Assembly (NCBI RefSeq): GCF_024679245.1
Contig: NC_090188.1
Location: 39,921,992 to 39,985,991, forward strand
Length of the DNA: 64,000 bases
Reading direction: 5' to 3'
Source: Pseudorasbora parva
Taxonomy: Eukaryota; Chordata; Actinopteri; Cypriniformes; Gobionidae
Positions 1-11,375 of this stretch are shown here, piece by piece. How positions within the stretch are numbered: position 1 is the first letter of the stretch; every line of letters starts with the position of its first letter. The notes beneath the pieces are model-generated. The model made no database searches. It was not told where the DNA came from and saw only the letters and a list, made by a program, of their open reading frames with translations. The position numbers and the translations under genes were made by a program.

Positions 1-115
1 GGAGGCTGAGAGGAACGAACCAATGGGGAAAGTTCCAGAAAGCCCGCCGTAAAAGGTGCTTATATTTGCATACAGGAGGCTATATAACACCTTGATTCGC
101 CATAGGTGTCAGGTT
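1..115 (-). repeat. DIRS 3' inverted terminal repeat, inner part only
   Basis: Inverted copy of 3480-3590. Identity is high through 'aggaggctatataacacc' and stops at about 115. The outer part, which should repeat the 3735-3773 sequence, is outside the window. Confidence 0.75.
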
Positions 116-159
116 TTAAGATCGACTGAAGCGATACCTGAGAAGCATAAACACGGCAC

Positions 160-258
160 GGAACGTAATACTCGTTCCTCTCTCTCAGGGAACCGAGGTA
201 ACGAAAGTAACCGAGTACGTTCCCTTTCGAGAGAGGTTCCTCGTATTACGTATGGGGA
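160..258 (-). repeat. DIRS internal complementary region
   Basis: Two copies of the element's outer terminus lie head to head: one in one orientation at about 163-190, the other at 219-258, with a ~28-base spacer. In DIRS elements this region is thought to template the joining of both termini into a circle. The 219-258 copy is nearly identical to the 5' terminus at 3735-3773. Confidence 0.7.
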
Positions 259-494
259 ACACAATGTAAAGCGCCGTGTGTGCTGACTGACCCAGTATAC
301 CCAAAGCACATGTGAATAAACCCCCGAGAGACCGACAGAGGCGGCTTATAAGGGGAATGAAGAACCGGAAGAGTCGGTTGGTTTGAACAGCTGATCGGAC
401 ATAGTCAGATCTTATGATGAATGAATAGTGCTTAAGGACTAATGTATACAGGCTAAAACGTAAGGCAATCTGTTTGCCAGGGTCAAGATAGAGC

Positions 495-1211
495 CTAGAT
501 GGTGAGAAGCCCTGCTTGTAGAGCTGGAACCCCCAATTTGTAGAATCTGATAAAAGTGGACGGAGAGGCCCAGCCTGCCGCCGCACAGATATCTGCCAAA
601 GAAATGCCACATGACCAAGCTCAAGATGAGGCCATGCCTCTAGTGGAGTGGGCTTTAACGCCTATAGGGTTTTTAGACTCATATGCCAGCGAGATAGCGT
701 CCACTATCCAGTGTGAGAGTCTTTGCTTCGTGACAGCACAACCTTTAGTGAGGCCGCCGAAGCAGACAAAGAGCTGGTCTGACTGCCTGAAGGGGGAGGA
801 GCGCTCCAGATACAGTCTCAAAGCTCTGACCGGGCAGAGTAGGTTCGCGTCCTGTTCACCCAGAGTAATAACCTGTGCTCTAAAAGGGGTAGAAAGCACT
901 TTGGGTATAAAACTATGTCTCGGTTTGAGAACAACTTTGGAGTTGTTGGGCCCGAACTCGAGACAGGACGGGCTCACTGAGAGTGCGTGTAGGTCACTCA
1001 CACGTTTAACCGAGGCCAGAGCCAGCAGAAACGCGGTCCCTAGTGAATGTCCCGCGATCTGAGCGTGGTTAGCTGCTATGGCGGCGACATAAACTTTGAG
1101 CGTGGAGGGGGAACGACCCACGTCCAGTAGCTCTTGGAGAAAAGCGAGGACTTCTGCTGTTTCGCATGAGCGTGCGTCGATATTTCGGACGGCACACCAG
1201 TTAGAAAACAC
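495..1211 (-). pseudogene. DIRS tyrosine recombinase with internal deletion and a premature stop
   Basis: The frame from 1211 gives 196 residues, ending at a TGA at 621-623. It contains the core-binding segment 'SPSTLKVYVAAI', then 'LALASVKRVSDL' with the first catalytic Arg, and 'HSTRGMASS' with the H-x-x-R pair. Reading through the TGA in the same frame to the TAG at 495-497 gives a C-terminus with 'SLADICAAAGW' and 'FIRFYKLGV', which holds the nucleophilic Tyr. The TGA sits where relatives have Trp (TGG), so one base change removed the catalytic Tyr from the product. About 60 residues between 'IAGHSLG' and 'TAFLLALAS' are also missing compared with the family. Confidence 0.75.
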
Positions 1212-2100
1212 CGACCACTTCAGAGTATAGAGCGTATAGCGGGAGACTGGACCAGATATGGGCCAGGGTGTCCCAGCGTTTGGAGAAAAATATTGGGCAG
1301 TGAGAGTTGTCTTCTGAGGCGAAGAGATCCACCTTCGCTCTGCCGAAGGTGTTCCAAATTAAGAGAACCGTTTGCGGGTGAAGAGACCATTCCCCTGGGG
1401 GAATGGGTCCCCTGGATAACATATCCGGACCCAGATTCAGAATACCTGGCACGTGAGCCGCCCTCAGGGAGCTCAGGTTGTGCTCTGCCCATAAAAGGAG
1501 ATGCTTCGCCATGCGGTGAAGAGAACGTGATCTCAGGCCGCCCTGGCGATTTATATACGCTACCACCGACATGTTGTCTGTTCGAACCAAGACGTGGTGG
1601 TTCTTTATATGTGGAAGGAAAGCTCTCAGCGATAAGGCGACCGCTTTCATCTCTAGACAGTTTATGTGCAGCCGTTTCTCTGTTTCTGTCCACAGGCCAG
1701 AGATCGGCTTGCCCTCGTGTAGGGCTCCCCACCCTCGAGTGGAGGCATCTGTCGAGACCACTCTCAACTTCGTAACCGTGCCCATAAGTACGCCCCTCCG
1801 ATACCACTCTGTCCCCGTCCAAGGAGCCAAAGCTTTGACAATGCTGTGGTTAACTTTGACGGGAAGACGGCCCCATTTCCATGTGTAAGGGGGGACACGG
1901 GCGTGTAGCCAACACTGGAGGGGACACATGTGTAACAGTCCCAGCCTGAGCACTGACGATGCCGAGGCCATAAGGCCGAGCATCCTCTGAAAATGTTTCA
2001 GGGGAACACGAGTCCCGGCTTTGAATGAAGCCGCCATGTTCTGGACGGATAGCGCACGCTGTGTCGTTAGCCGCGCGTTCATGAGTCTCGAGTCTAAAAT
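1201..2100 (-). pseudogene. DIRS reverse transcriptase tail plus RNase H domain; RT core deleted
   Basis: The frame opening at 2082 gives 293 residues. Residues 1-105 look like the connection region downstream of the RT palm. Residues 107-224 are an RNase H fold with the acidic set D112 (in STDAS), E144 (in NCLEMKAV), D169 (in RTDN) and D220 (in GPDMLSR). 'VDLFAS' at 251-256 is the segment that usually follows in DIRS pol. No YxDD polymerase motif is present: gag sequence joins this segment directly near base 2100, so a deletion removed the RT fingers and palm. A second junction near 1230 fuses this frame, shifted, to the recombinase. The RNase H active site looks intact, but the gene cannot make a working reverse transcriptase. 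Confidence 0.78.
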
Positions 2101-3292
2101 TATCGACTGACGGACCGAAGAGACCGGTAGTAGAAATAGGGGCGTCCAGGAAGGAGGCTTTATCCGCGTCCTTCATCTCGGTCAAATTCAGCCAAAGGTG
2201 CCTCTCTAAGACCGTCAGGTAAGCCATATTCTTTCCAATGGCTTGCGCGGTGGCTTTAGTAGCACGAAGGGCCAAGTCCGTCGCGCTGCGAAGGTCCTTC
2301 AAAACTTCGGAGTCGGGGACAGACTCGTCCAAAGAGCGGAGAAGTCTGGCCTGGAACACCTGAAGGACAGCCATGGTGTGAAGGGCCGCGGAAGCCTGGC
2401 CAGCAGAGGCATACGCTCGGCCAGCGAGAGCAGAGGTGGTGCGGCAGGGCTTGGAAGGGTGCTGCGCCCTGGCCTGCCATCCTCTGGAGGAGGGCGGGCA
2501 GAGGTGCGCGGCGACAGCCTCTTCAAGACGGGGAAGAGACTCGTAGCCTTTTTCCTTGGCGCCGTCGACGGTAGAGAGCGCTGAGGAAAAGGCGGATCTT
2601 GCACGAGCAGAGTAGGGAGACTTCCAAGGCTTAGTAAGCTCGTCGTGTACCTCGGGGAAAAAAGGCGCGGGCTTCTGAGGAGAAGAGAGGCGGCGGCTTT
2701 CTAGGTACCACTCGTCCAGTCTGCTGCGCGTTGGCTCTTCGGGCTGGGACCACTCGAGTCCGAGGTCTTCCACGGCCTTAGAGAGAACGCGGATGAGCTC
2801 CGCGTCAGCATTTGTTTTGGAGCTTGTGGCGGTCTGTGTCGAAGCGGGGGGCTCCGAGACAGAAACTGACCACTCGCTACCCGAAGCGGCTGTGGAGAGG
2901 CTGTCCTCGTCTTCCTCTGGCGACGGGCCACCGAAGGAGACCAAACAGGCCGCTGCATGAGAGGGGCGCTGTTCCTCCTGAGTGAAGGTGACCGGCGAAG
3001 GCGAGGCGCGCGGGGAATCATCCGGCGTGCAGTCGCTCGAACGCTCTGGCAGCCTCTGGTCACGGCGTTTCTTATGGCGCGGCCCAGCGGCAGGAGGAGG
3101 GACCTGGTCGAAGGTGGCGAGGCGAGCCAGAAGGGTCTGCAGCGCCATCTCATCACACTCGGGGCAGCCGCCCCTGGAAAGCGCGAGCTGCGCGTGGTCC
3201 CGTCCCAGGCATTTCACACAGATGATGTGACGGTCACCGCCGAGGAGAGGGGCTCTACACGAGCCGCAGGAAATGCGAGGCATTTGAAACAA
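2100..3292 (-). CDS. DIRS gag-like protein, C-terminus truncated by deletion (ORF runs on out of frame to 1850)
   Basis: The open frame starts at 3292 and stays open to 1850 (480 codons). The gag-like part covers roughly the first 400 residues. The N-terminus has a zinc-binding pattern: C9-x2-C12, C25-x2-C28, H33 and C43-x2-C46. A Ser/Pro/Glu-rich low-complexity stretch follows (about 70-170), then a helical region rich in Ala/Leu ending near 'DAPISTTGLFGPS' at about residue 395. After about base 2100 the frame enters shifted RT/RNase H sequence, so the last ~80 residues are not a natural domain. Gag would form the retrotransposon particle. Family assignment rests on the neighbouring RNase H and recombinase. 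Expression is unknown. Confidence 0.7.
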
Positions 3293-3479
3293 CGCCTCGC
3301 GCTCTTTTAGAAGTGAGCATTAAAGGATACGCGCCGGATGGCGAAGCTGGAACGGCAGAGATGAAGGCGGAGACCGGGGGAATCCGACGTCCTCACAGCT
3401 GCAGGTTCCGCTGGTGCTTGTTCGACGGCGGTTGCTTCCTCCGGAGGTCAGCGAAGGTATCGCTGAAGGAGAAAAAATC

Positions 3480-3773
3480 TGACACCTATGGCGAATCAAG
3501 GTGTTATATAGCCTCCTGTATGCAAAAATATGCACCTTTTACGGCGGGCTTTCTGGAACGCCCCCCATTGGTTCGTTCCTCTCAGCCGCCTCACCATAGG
3601 TTCCTGCAGTTGCCGCGGCCCGGCCAATCAGAGCGCTCCTCGCGCTAGGCTATGGCCGTACAGCGGCACTACGCTTTACATGGATACCTTTATTAATAAA
3701 GTTTTGCTTCATATTCTCGAGAAAAGGAGTTTTTCCCCATACGTAATACGAGGAACCTCTCTCGAAAGGGAAC
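3480..3773 (-). repeat. DIRS 5' inverted terminal repeat
   Basis: On the - strand it opens with GTTCCCTTTCGAGAGAGG at about 3773. Its inner part (3480-3590) is an inverted copy of 1-112, including the stretch around 'ggtgttatatagcctcctgt'. The terminal ~38 bases are found again in the internal complementary region, the diagnostic DIRS terminus arrangement. Confidence 0.8.
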
Positions 3774-6521
3774 ATACGACTGCATCCACGAGTTATTCAA
3801 AAAAGTTAAATAATCCAAGTTTTCCGAGGCCAAACGATTGATTTGCATGAAGAAAATCCCCAAAAGCGATCAGCATCTCCATCCGCCGAAGATCATGAAC
3901 AAACACATCAAATTTCAAATATTGCCGCCCGTACTTCAGATTTCATAGTGTAATTGCATTGGCTCTCATATGTCTTGTGACCAATTGCGTCATTACGTCA
4001 GCATTGATTGTAAAATGTCACTGGCTCTCCTGTGTCTTGTGACCGATTGCGTCATGCTTAAGAGTCTTTTGAATTATTTGAATGAGATATGAATGAGTTC
4101 GTTCACGGGGCAGCGGGATCATCATTTCAGCGATTAAAACATCAAGATCAACTCTGTTCTTCACATGAAGACATCGTATGACTTCAAAAGACTTGGAATG
4201 CAACATGAGCTAATACTTTTATACTGTTTTGGTCAGATTTTGCAATAAATACTTGTGACTGTACATTTATTTGCCTGGTAAGTGTTTTATATTGTTAAGA
4301 TGTGGGTAGGTTTAGGGTAGGAGTTGGGTTAGTTGCTCCAAAATATAAAAGTAGCCTTTAAATATTAATAAAATCATGTCTGCTTTTACAAACGCAAAGA
4401 ATTAAATGTGCCTGTGTATGACGCCAAAGGTTTCTTATTGAAATGAATGGAACACCCACAACTACAGGCTTCAAGGAGCTGAGATCACCATCCTCTGCAC
4501 GGTTCAACAAACAACTAACAGAGGAGAAGCTGTGTGCACAGGTTCTGTAAATGAGGCCTGTGAGTTTGTCCTGATTGGCAAGAGACTGAGAGTGGGTGGA
4601 GCTGCCAGGGAAATGATGGGAGGAAGGCCACATCCACACGAAGCCAGAGCTTTCCCAATCCCATCTTTTCAAGAATCTGCCTACGCACAAAACCACTGAA
4701 ACCTGCTCAAAACAACTCAAAACAATGTAGTATACATGCCAGTGTGTGTAGCGCTGATAAATAAAGGCACTCTCTGTTCATTGCTTGTTATATGTTTTCT
4801 GTTCCTCTTTGTTATTTACTAGCCTTTATGTTTTGAGTTGTATTAGTTTATAGATTTATTTAAAATCATTTTAATTAAATTTTTGTAATTATTTTAAAAA
4901 CTACTTAGGCTACTATTAAAACAAGATTTTAAGTTTTATTATTAAGATTAATTAATAAGAAAAAAGTTCAAGAATTGGTTTGAAATTGGATCATGAGGTA
5001 AAGATTCCCACCATTACTGTGCAATGATTTATTGCTCATATTTGTTGAATAATTCAGAAGATAGAGCTTCAAAACTAACTGCATATTAAATCGCAATCGC
5101 AATATTGTTTAAAAAAAAATTGCAATTATTTTCCAAAATTGTTCAAATGAGTCAGAAGTGCCATTATTAACACTGTGGATTGTGTATGCGTTGAACTGAT
5201 TAATAACCACACATACACACCAACATTTGCAGAATAAATCATCTCGGACTACAGACTGGTGTGAGACATAATGTTCTAACAGGATGCCGTTCAGTTACTC
5301 CGAACCAGAAAATATAAAAGAGCGAACAGCAGTTTTTGCACACATCTAGGATTTGTTGATATGGGTTTTATTTTAAATTCGAGTTGTTGCGCCACTTAAT
5401 TTTAAACAGATTAACCCTTAAAGTGCCGTAATTTATAACAGTGATATTAAAAGATCAAATTTAGTGAACGCAATGTCTTTTCTTTAATGTGGTTCGATGG
5501 GAAAAAACCCCTAATGAGAAACCCCGTGCTGCACTAATATTCTGTGATCAGCTGCTTTCCTGTACAATGTATGCAACATCAAGGTGTATTGAATTTGGTC
5601 TTTTAATATTACTGTCTTAATGCATTAATACTGAATACAAACCTGGTAAAAATAAAAAAAAGCAATGAAAGAAAGCCTTGTTTTGCCCTCCAGGGGGGGC
5701 GTTCCTATAAGCCTGTGCTGACATGTGAAAAATATGAATAGTATTTAGACAGCACAGTTTGCCAGTTGGTGGAAAACACAGCGTATTGTAGCCATGGAAG
5801 CCAGCAAACTAACTGGGTATGAGATGACCGATACTACCTGACCTAAAAAGCCTCTGAATCCATCTAAAGAGCTCTATGAACGAGAGCGCATTGAAACATG
5901 AATAAATCAACTCACCGACTTACAGTGTGAGTCTGAGGAGGAGGGGGGGAAAAATATTTTAATTTTGGACTCATTCTTACACACAGCACCTTTAAAGCCT
6001 GTGAAATAATAATTTAAGTAATCTTGAGGAAATTATTAAAATAAGCACAACAGAAAGACAATATTATAAACAATTACATTTAAATTAAATTAGTAAACAA
6101 CAACCAACCAACCAAACAAACAAACAAACATTTGGTTATGTTAATTGAAGTAGTAATTCTTTTTTCTGTTTTTTTTTTTTTTATTATTATTTTTTGTCCT
6201 ACTGCCCCTGAGGAGGTCTGTGCACGATCCTGTATATGTTTGCACAAATTTAGGTGGCCCATTTTTAGCATAATAGATTATGAAATATATGACATAAAAT
6301 TCCAGGCACCAAATATAGGTTACTAACCATTAGGGTAGATGTTATTTCAGCCTTTAGAAACATTACAGGGTCCTATAGATATAGGATTCTGCACAGGGGC
6401 GAGTCTAGGATTTTCATTTTAGGATGGCTCAGCCCCCAGTGAGGATATGAACAAACACTTTAGTTTAGGGTCCAATTCTCACTAGTAGCTTATTAGCATG
6501 CATGTTAGACCATTGGCTGTT
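3774..6521. other. Non-coding desert, AT-rich, degenerate repeats
   Basis: No gene is supported. At 3957-3995 and 4017-4055 a ~38-base segment ('ggctctc...gtgacc...ttgcgtcat') is directly duplicated. At about 4999-5130 the text 'aaatcgcaatcgcaatattg' resembles the inside of the hAT-like element at 55172. 4540-4690 is unique-looking. The open frame at 4358-4720 on the - strand has no recognisable domain. Confidence 0.5.
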
Positions 6522-6527
6522 TATTAC

Positions 6528-7761
6528 AGTTTTTCTCAATTGCTTAAACACTATTTCTGAAACCTTGCTCCATTTTCTGAAACCATTAAACACAAAACCT
6601 CCTCTTCAAGCACTATTCACAATCTGACTCCTCGTGCAAAATGAAACTTTCGCCTCAAAACAGTTTTATCTGTGTTCAAAATCAAACACTGCTCTTAAAT
6701 CATAAACAAAGTGATCAAAATGATAAACACTATCAAGCAATCAGTAAACAATACAGCAAAAAATAGAAAACACATTGTTCAAAACATAGTTCTCAGGCGG
6801 AAGTACATTTTTAATCTCAAAACAAATTTCATATTTTTCTGTCATTGTCTTGTGATCATAGTAGCTCAAAATTGGTCAGAAATTATTACTACTCTACTCT
6901 GCTTTGCTTTGCAATTTTTTGTTCTTCCTCTTGCTTGTAGCCCTATTTTTACCAACTCATTCTCATGAAATGCATATACATCACAAATTGTATTTATTGT
7001 GCGATTTATACGGCACAATTATTTTTTATGTGCATATGATTTGCATTGTCACCCTATTGGGTAGGTTGAGTTGTTTGGAGTACGTGCACATAACACAATA
7101 TAAAGGACATATCATATGCACACGAAAACTGCATGCGTAACATATGCACATAAAACTCATTTTGGCATATAAATCGCACGATAAATACAATTTGTGCTAT
7201 AGATATGCATTTTCATTAGATTAGGCTGATTTTTACAGTACTGTACTTTGCATCTCACAAACTTGTCCTTTGGTTCTGTGATACTGTAATACTTGTTCTT
7301 TTTTGATATGAACCTGCAACCACTCAAAATCTATTGAGCAGTCTGCACTGTAAACAAATGGAAAGCAACATGTTCAGGGCAATACGATTTGTTCATTGAA
7401 CAGTATACAGGCTACAATGCACTGTACTTATATTGGTTGTCTCATCATTTGAAACAGGTTAAATCAGTTTTGAGTGGTTGTGTTCATTAAATGACATTGT
7501 GTTCTCTTTTTGTATTTGATTTTTGCCACTTGTGTTAACCCGTATGAATGGCATGTGCATTAGAGTGCAGAATGTGTCTTGACAATGAGAATGTGTTTAG
7601 AGATTTGCTGAAAAGTCTAAGTGAGATCTGCAAATTGTGTTTTATGATGTGAAATGGTTTAAGGTATTGACAACAGACTGCACAATTAGCTAAATGAGTT
7701 CAGGCCACTGAGAAATTTGTTCAGCCGATGGGTTTTAGTGTTTTAGCAATTGAGAAAAACG
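6528..7761. mobile_element. Non-autonomous DNA transposon with TTTTTCTCAATTGC inverted ends
   Basis: The left end reads AGTTTTTCTCAATTGCTTAA; the right end is its near-perfect reverse complement (7733-7761). TATTAC occurs immediately outside both ends (6522-6527 and 7762-7767), consistent with a target duplication of 5-6 bases. No transposase frame is present in its 1.23 kb. A second palindromic element (6964-7217) is nested in the middle. Confidence 0.65.
6964..7217. mobile_element. Nested palindromic MITE, about 250 bp
   Basis: ATGAAATGCATAT at the left pairs with ATATGCATTTTCAT at the right, and 'caaattgtatttattgtgcg' pairs with its inverted copy at about 7171-7192. It lies wholly within the 6528-7761 element, so it inserted later. 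Confidence 0.6.
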
Positions 7762-7767
7762 TATTAC

Positions 7768-8160
7768 GGCTACTTATAAAGCAAATATTAATGCCTTATT
7801 CTGCATGACCACATCCCTTAATCATACCCGGACTGTAGCAACTTTATATGTGAGGTAGTTAGGCATGCTCCCCTGAGAAAATGTTGATTTCTATGATCTA
7901 CATGTGTGCATTTTTTAAGTTCTAACAAGGCCAAAAAATTTGTCAGTGGGTAGATATGACTGAAATATTTTTTTCCATTTGTCTCGGTGAAGAAAGCAAA
8001 CATGGTTAAATTATATTTATGTTTTCTGAATAATTTTCGTAGACACGTTAATTGACTGAAGGCTACCAGGAAAGCTAGCTAACTAAGCTTATTAAATTAA
8101 TATAGCTACAATATGCACACAGTCTAATCTAATCAGCCCAATACAGGCTGAAAAAAACTG
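7768..8160. other. No gene seen
   Basis: AT-rich sequence with only short chance frames. I recognise nothing in it. Confidence 0.5.
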
Positions 8161-8167
8161 AGCTATT

Positions 8168-8258
8168 TTATATCTCATCTCATCTCATCTCATCTCATCT
8201 CATCTCATCTCATCTCATCTCATCTCATCTCATCTCATCTCATCTCATCTCATCTCAT
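8168..8258. repeat. (CTCAT)n pentanucleotide microsatellite
   Basis: About 18 uninterrupted CTCAT units, ending in 'catataaatcatcat'. Confidence 0.95.
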
Positions 8259-9688
8259 ATAAATCATCATAGCCTATATTAATCACATTAGGCCTTTTCA
8301 ATTCAAAATATGGTGAAAATAGACAAACAGTTTTTAAATTTGCCTGATTATTTTTGTCGTTTTTGTAACAATTCTGACTTAAAGAAGCAGCTGTCAAATA
8401 TAAAATGTTTAGTTTAGCTAGGCTTATATCTCACACTTTACGTCGAGTCGCGCTGCTAAAATTCGCGTTTAGCCTCAGCAGCTTCCGTGAACATAAAGCC
8501 CGTCTACTCTGATTTGATTGGTCTTCTCAAATATTTTGACAGTGCCGAGTGGTGACAGACCAATGAGCGCACACACTTCTGTTCGCCGCCGCTGCGGATT
8601 GAAGAACACACTAATTAAAGGGGTGGCTTCGTGTTCTCTAGGCTTGGTTGTGTTTATGGGACACAGCATAACATGCCTTAATACTTCTTTTTATAAAAAA
8701 AAACATGTCTTCTATTCCCCCTTTATTCCACACCGCTGTCTCCACTGTCCTTTGAACGGCTCGTTTGCTTCCTGCTTCTATGAAGCCCATCCCTCTGAAA
8801 AACCCAATGGTCTTAGATTGGTTAGATGGTTTCCTGTATTTTTATTGGCTGAAGTGCCAAGCACAGGTTGTCCTGGAAACAACACGCCCCTTCCCATTAC
8901 AGGCAGAAGTCACATCTGCGAGACTAGCAAGGATTTATGATGTCACCAACCCAGGAAGAAGCTCGTTGTAGTCCAAACCGGCCATTTTTGTAGGCAATAA
9001 ACTGCCATAACTATAAAAGACAATAATAATTAAATAATAAATCATTAAAATAATTAAAATATCATCGAGTTGTTTGTGGTGGGGTAAATAAAACGCGATA
9101 TGCGGTGACATCACAATAGCGTTGCATTGTGGTATTTGAAGCTTCTTGAAGTGTACATATGAAGTAGACTCACTCCCTTGGTCCAGATCTGTCCATATAA
9201 ACTTCCCTCATCCACTTCATGAAGTGGAACGCACTTCAAAATTCCCAAAGGTGAAGTGCTTAGGGAAGTTTGCAAGTAATAGTGGAGTGAAACACAGCAC
9301 TGGAACGCAGCACAAGTGGTATGAGTTATCTTGACCGGTACTATTTCTGTGCTTAACGCTGGCGCCATCTTGTGGCTGTTAAATACTTAAACAGCCATGG
9401 CTACAATGGAAGACTTCAAGGCGGGTTTCCTTTATACAATTTTAAATATGGATACACAAATTTACACAAACGCATCGATTCGAATCAGAAGCTCTATTAA
9501 CCCATCGGAGCCGTGTGGAGCACGTTATTTGACGGACAGCTGCATTTTTATGGACTTTAAAAACAGCTACAACTAGTGCTTGGATTAAAGTTACCCTGGA
9601 CTTTTTCAATATAACTCCGATTGCATTCGTCTGAAAGAAGGGTGAGTAAATCATAGGTTTGGTTTCATTTTTAGGTAAACTAACCCTT
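8259..9688. other. Repeat-derived non-coding sequence, no gene
   Basis: 8455-8990 is moderately GC-rich with several short frames that lack domain signal. 9400-9688 ends in 'taaactaaccctttc' and resembles one arm of the AAGGGTTAG MITE family at 38199, with no left end visible. 9110-9340 contains local inverted matches around 'cttcatgaagtg'. Confidence 0.4.
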
Positions 9689-9855
9689 TCAGCATTCATG
9701 TTCAACATTTAGCATATGGTAAAAACATATCTTCAGCATAACGCATTTTTTTCTTCGCGGAAGCGTTGAGTAAGAGCTTATAAAATACCGTATTTTATCT
9801 CAAGACAATATTTTGTGTCTAATTTATTTGAGACTAGTAGCTCTGTGTATTAAGC

Positions 9856-9999
9856 GGGATAATGTACACCCAACAGATAGATGGTTATTCTGGTTATCGC
9901 AGAATAAACCCCTTCAGAGTGATGCAAGACCCCTCCGCTTCCTGATCACTCTGTCGGGGTTTATTCTGTGATAACAACCGGCTGGGTGTACATTATCCC
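9856..9999. mobile_element. Palindromic MITE, about 144 bp
   Basis: GGGATAATGTACACCCA at the left is matched by TGGGTGTACATTATCCC at the right, and the inner arms ('cagaataaacccc' / 'ggggtttattctg') also pair, so almost the whole segment folds into one hairpin. Confidence 0.75.
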
Positions 10000-10062
10000 A
10001 TACCTAAAAGACGGGACGAAGCCAAAGCCTCTCAGTTTCATGTTTTAAAGGATAATCAAATA

Positions 10063-10092
10063 TTTTTTTTGGGGGGGGGGGGGGGGGGGGGG
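10063..10092. repeat. T8-G22 homopolymer junction
   Basis: Eight T then 22 consecutive G. The G run could form quadruplex structures. Its true length is uncertain because such runs are error-prone in sequencing. Confidence 0.85.
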
Positions 10093-10702
10093 CTGAAGTT
10101 TAGGGACTTAGGCCTACTGTGTGGAGTGTAGTGTAGGTCAACAAACACACATCTCAAAGGACATGGCAGATGTAGCAGGAGTATTAATCTTTTTGAAGAG
10201 TCTTGAAGCATTGATGTTTTCTTTACTGTTAAAGCTTGTATAGGGGAAAAAGCTGCCCCTCCAGCTAATGGAAATCTCAGTACTTCAGCCACAAGGTGTC
10301 AGTAATGCTCTATGAGATGATTTCTCTTCTGTCAGGAAGCAGATGCTGGTCGCTTACGTGAGAGGTCAGAGGAAGTGTTGCAAGTTTAGGGTACACACAT
10401 GCTTAGGATATTACGATACACTTTCAGGATAAAAGGTAAAACTGTCACACGGTGCCCTTTCAAAAGGCACTCAAAACATAATAGTACCTTTTTAAGGGTA
10501 AAGACACAGCTTTTGTGACCATTCATTGACCATTTTTAGTGTATAGTAACCCAGTGACCTATAGTGATAGTAGTTACACATGTCTATGCTTATCTGTACA
10601 GCAAACCAGTGTATTTACTTTCAGGGTTGCCACACCATGACTTTTGCAGTCCTTCAAAATTAAAGACTTCATTTATAATAGTTGTGAAATATTTTACAGC
10701 TC

Positions 10703-10858
10703 TGCACACTCTCAGAAAAAAAGGTACAAAAGCTGTCAGATGGACGGTACCCTTTAGAAAGTCTCTAATATGGCACTGTTTAGGTACTAATACACTTTTG
10801 GAAACAATATCTGTCTTTCGCCCTAGCAGCATTTGTACCTTTTTTTTCTTAGAGTGCA
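10703..10858. mobile_element. Palindromic MITE with AAAAAAAGGTACAAA arms
   Basis: GCACACTCTCAGAAAAAAAG at the left pairs with the inverted copy ending TTAGAGTGCA at the right. The element is about 156 bp and has no coding capacity. Confidence 0.65.
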
Positions 10859-11375
10859 TAATTTGAAAATAGAAGTATGAGTACAATAATATGACATTTA
10901 AATATGTAATTCCATGATTTTTCCCATAATCACAGTTTTAAAACTGATTTTCATCACTTTGAGAAGAGGATTTTTACCAAAATGACATTCTTCAGAAGAT
11001 CTCAATAGACTCCCAATGAAACATAAGATTATTTAAAACTGCCTTCTTTGTAGAAGTCACAATATTTGAAACAAACTCACAAAGGACGTTACAGATTTTA
11101 ATTGGTAAAATACCAAAACGTTTATGACAACACTTTATTAAGGACTTTTGCATTAATAATTAATAAACTCATAATTTACTGCTTATTACTACAACGTGAA
11201 CCGTTTTTTTTTTTGTTGAATAAAATGAAAACTAAAAGACTTTCAAATCACATGAGCAAATATTTTATTCACAATAGAACATAGATAATATAATAAATGT
11301 TTCAACAGAGAAATTTTACACTTTTATCCACTAAATGAGCTCATTTCAAACTCAATGCCTGCTACAGGACTCCTA
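10859..11375. other. AT-rich non-coding sequence
   Basis: No gene. 11226-11255 ('aagactttcaaatcac') has an inverted match at 13121-13150, on the far side of the 11376-13112 transposon. These may be the arms of an older hairpin element that the transposon interrupted. Confidence 0.4.

Larger units (their letters stand above)
1..3773 (-). mobile_element. DIRS-like tyrosine-recombinase retrotransposon, internally deleted, 3' terminus beyond the window
   Basis: Reading the - strand, the order is 5' inverted terminal repeat, gag-like ORF, RNase H domain, tyrosine recombinase, internal complementary region, then the start of the 3' inverted repeat. This is the architecture of DIRS elements, which integrate through a recombinase rather than a DDE integrase and make no target duplication. 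Positions 1-112 are the reverse complement of about 3480-3590. The outer end (3735-3773) recurs near 219-258 inside the element. The reverse transcriptase core is missing and the recombinase is interrupted, so this copy is non-autonomous. The low-coordinate end lies before position 1. Confidence 0.88.

Noticed and set aside
621..1775. + strand frames over the DIRS region (168 and 160 codons)
   Set aside because: Antisense of the recombinase and RNase H frames; no independent domain.
8158..8260. Possible CRISPR-like regular repeat
   Set aside because: Simple CTCAT microsatellite without spacers; the genome is eukaryotic.
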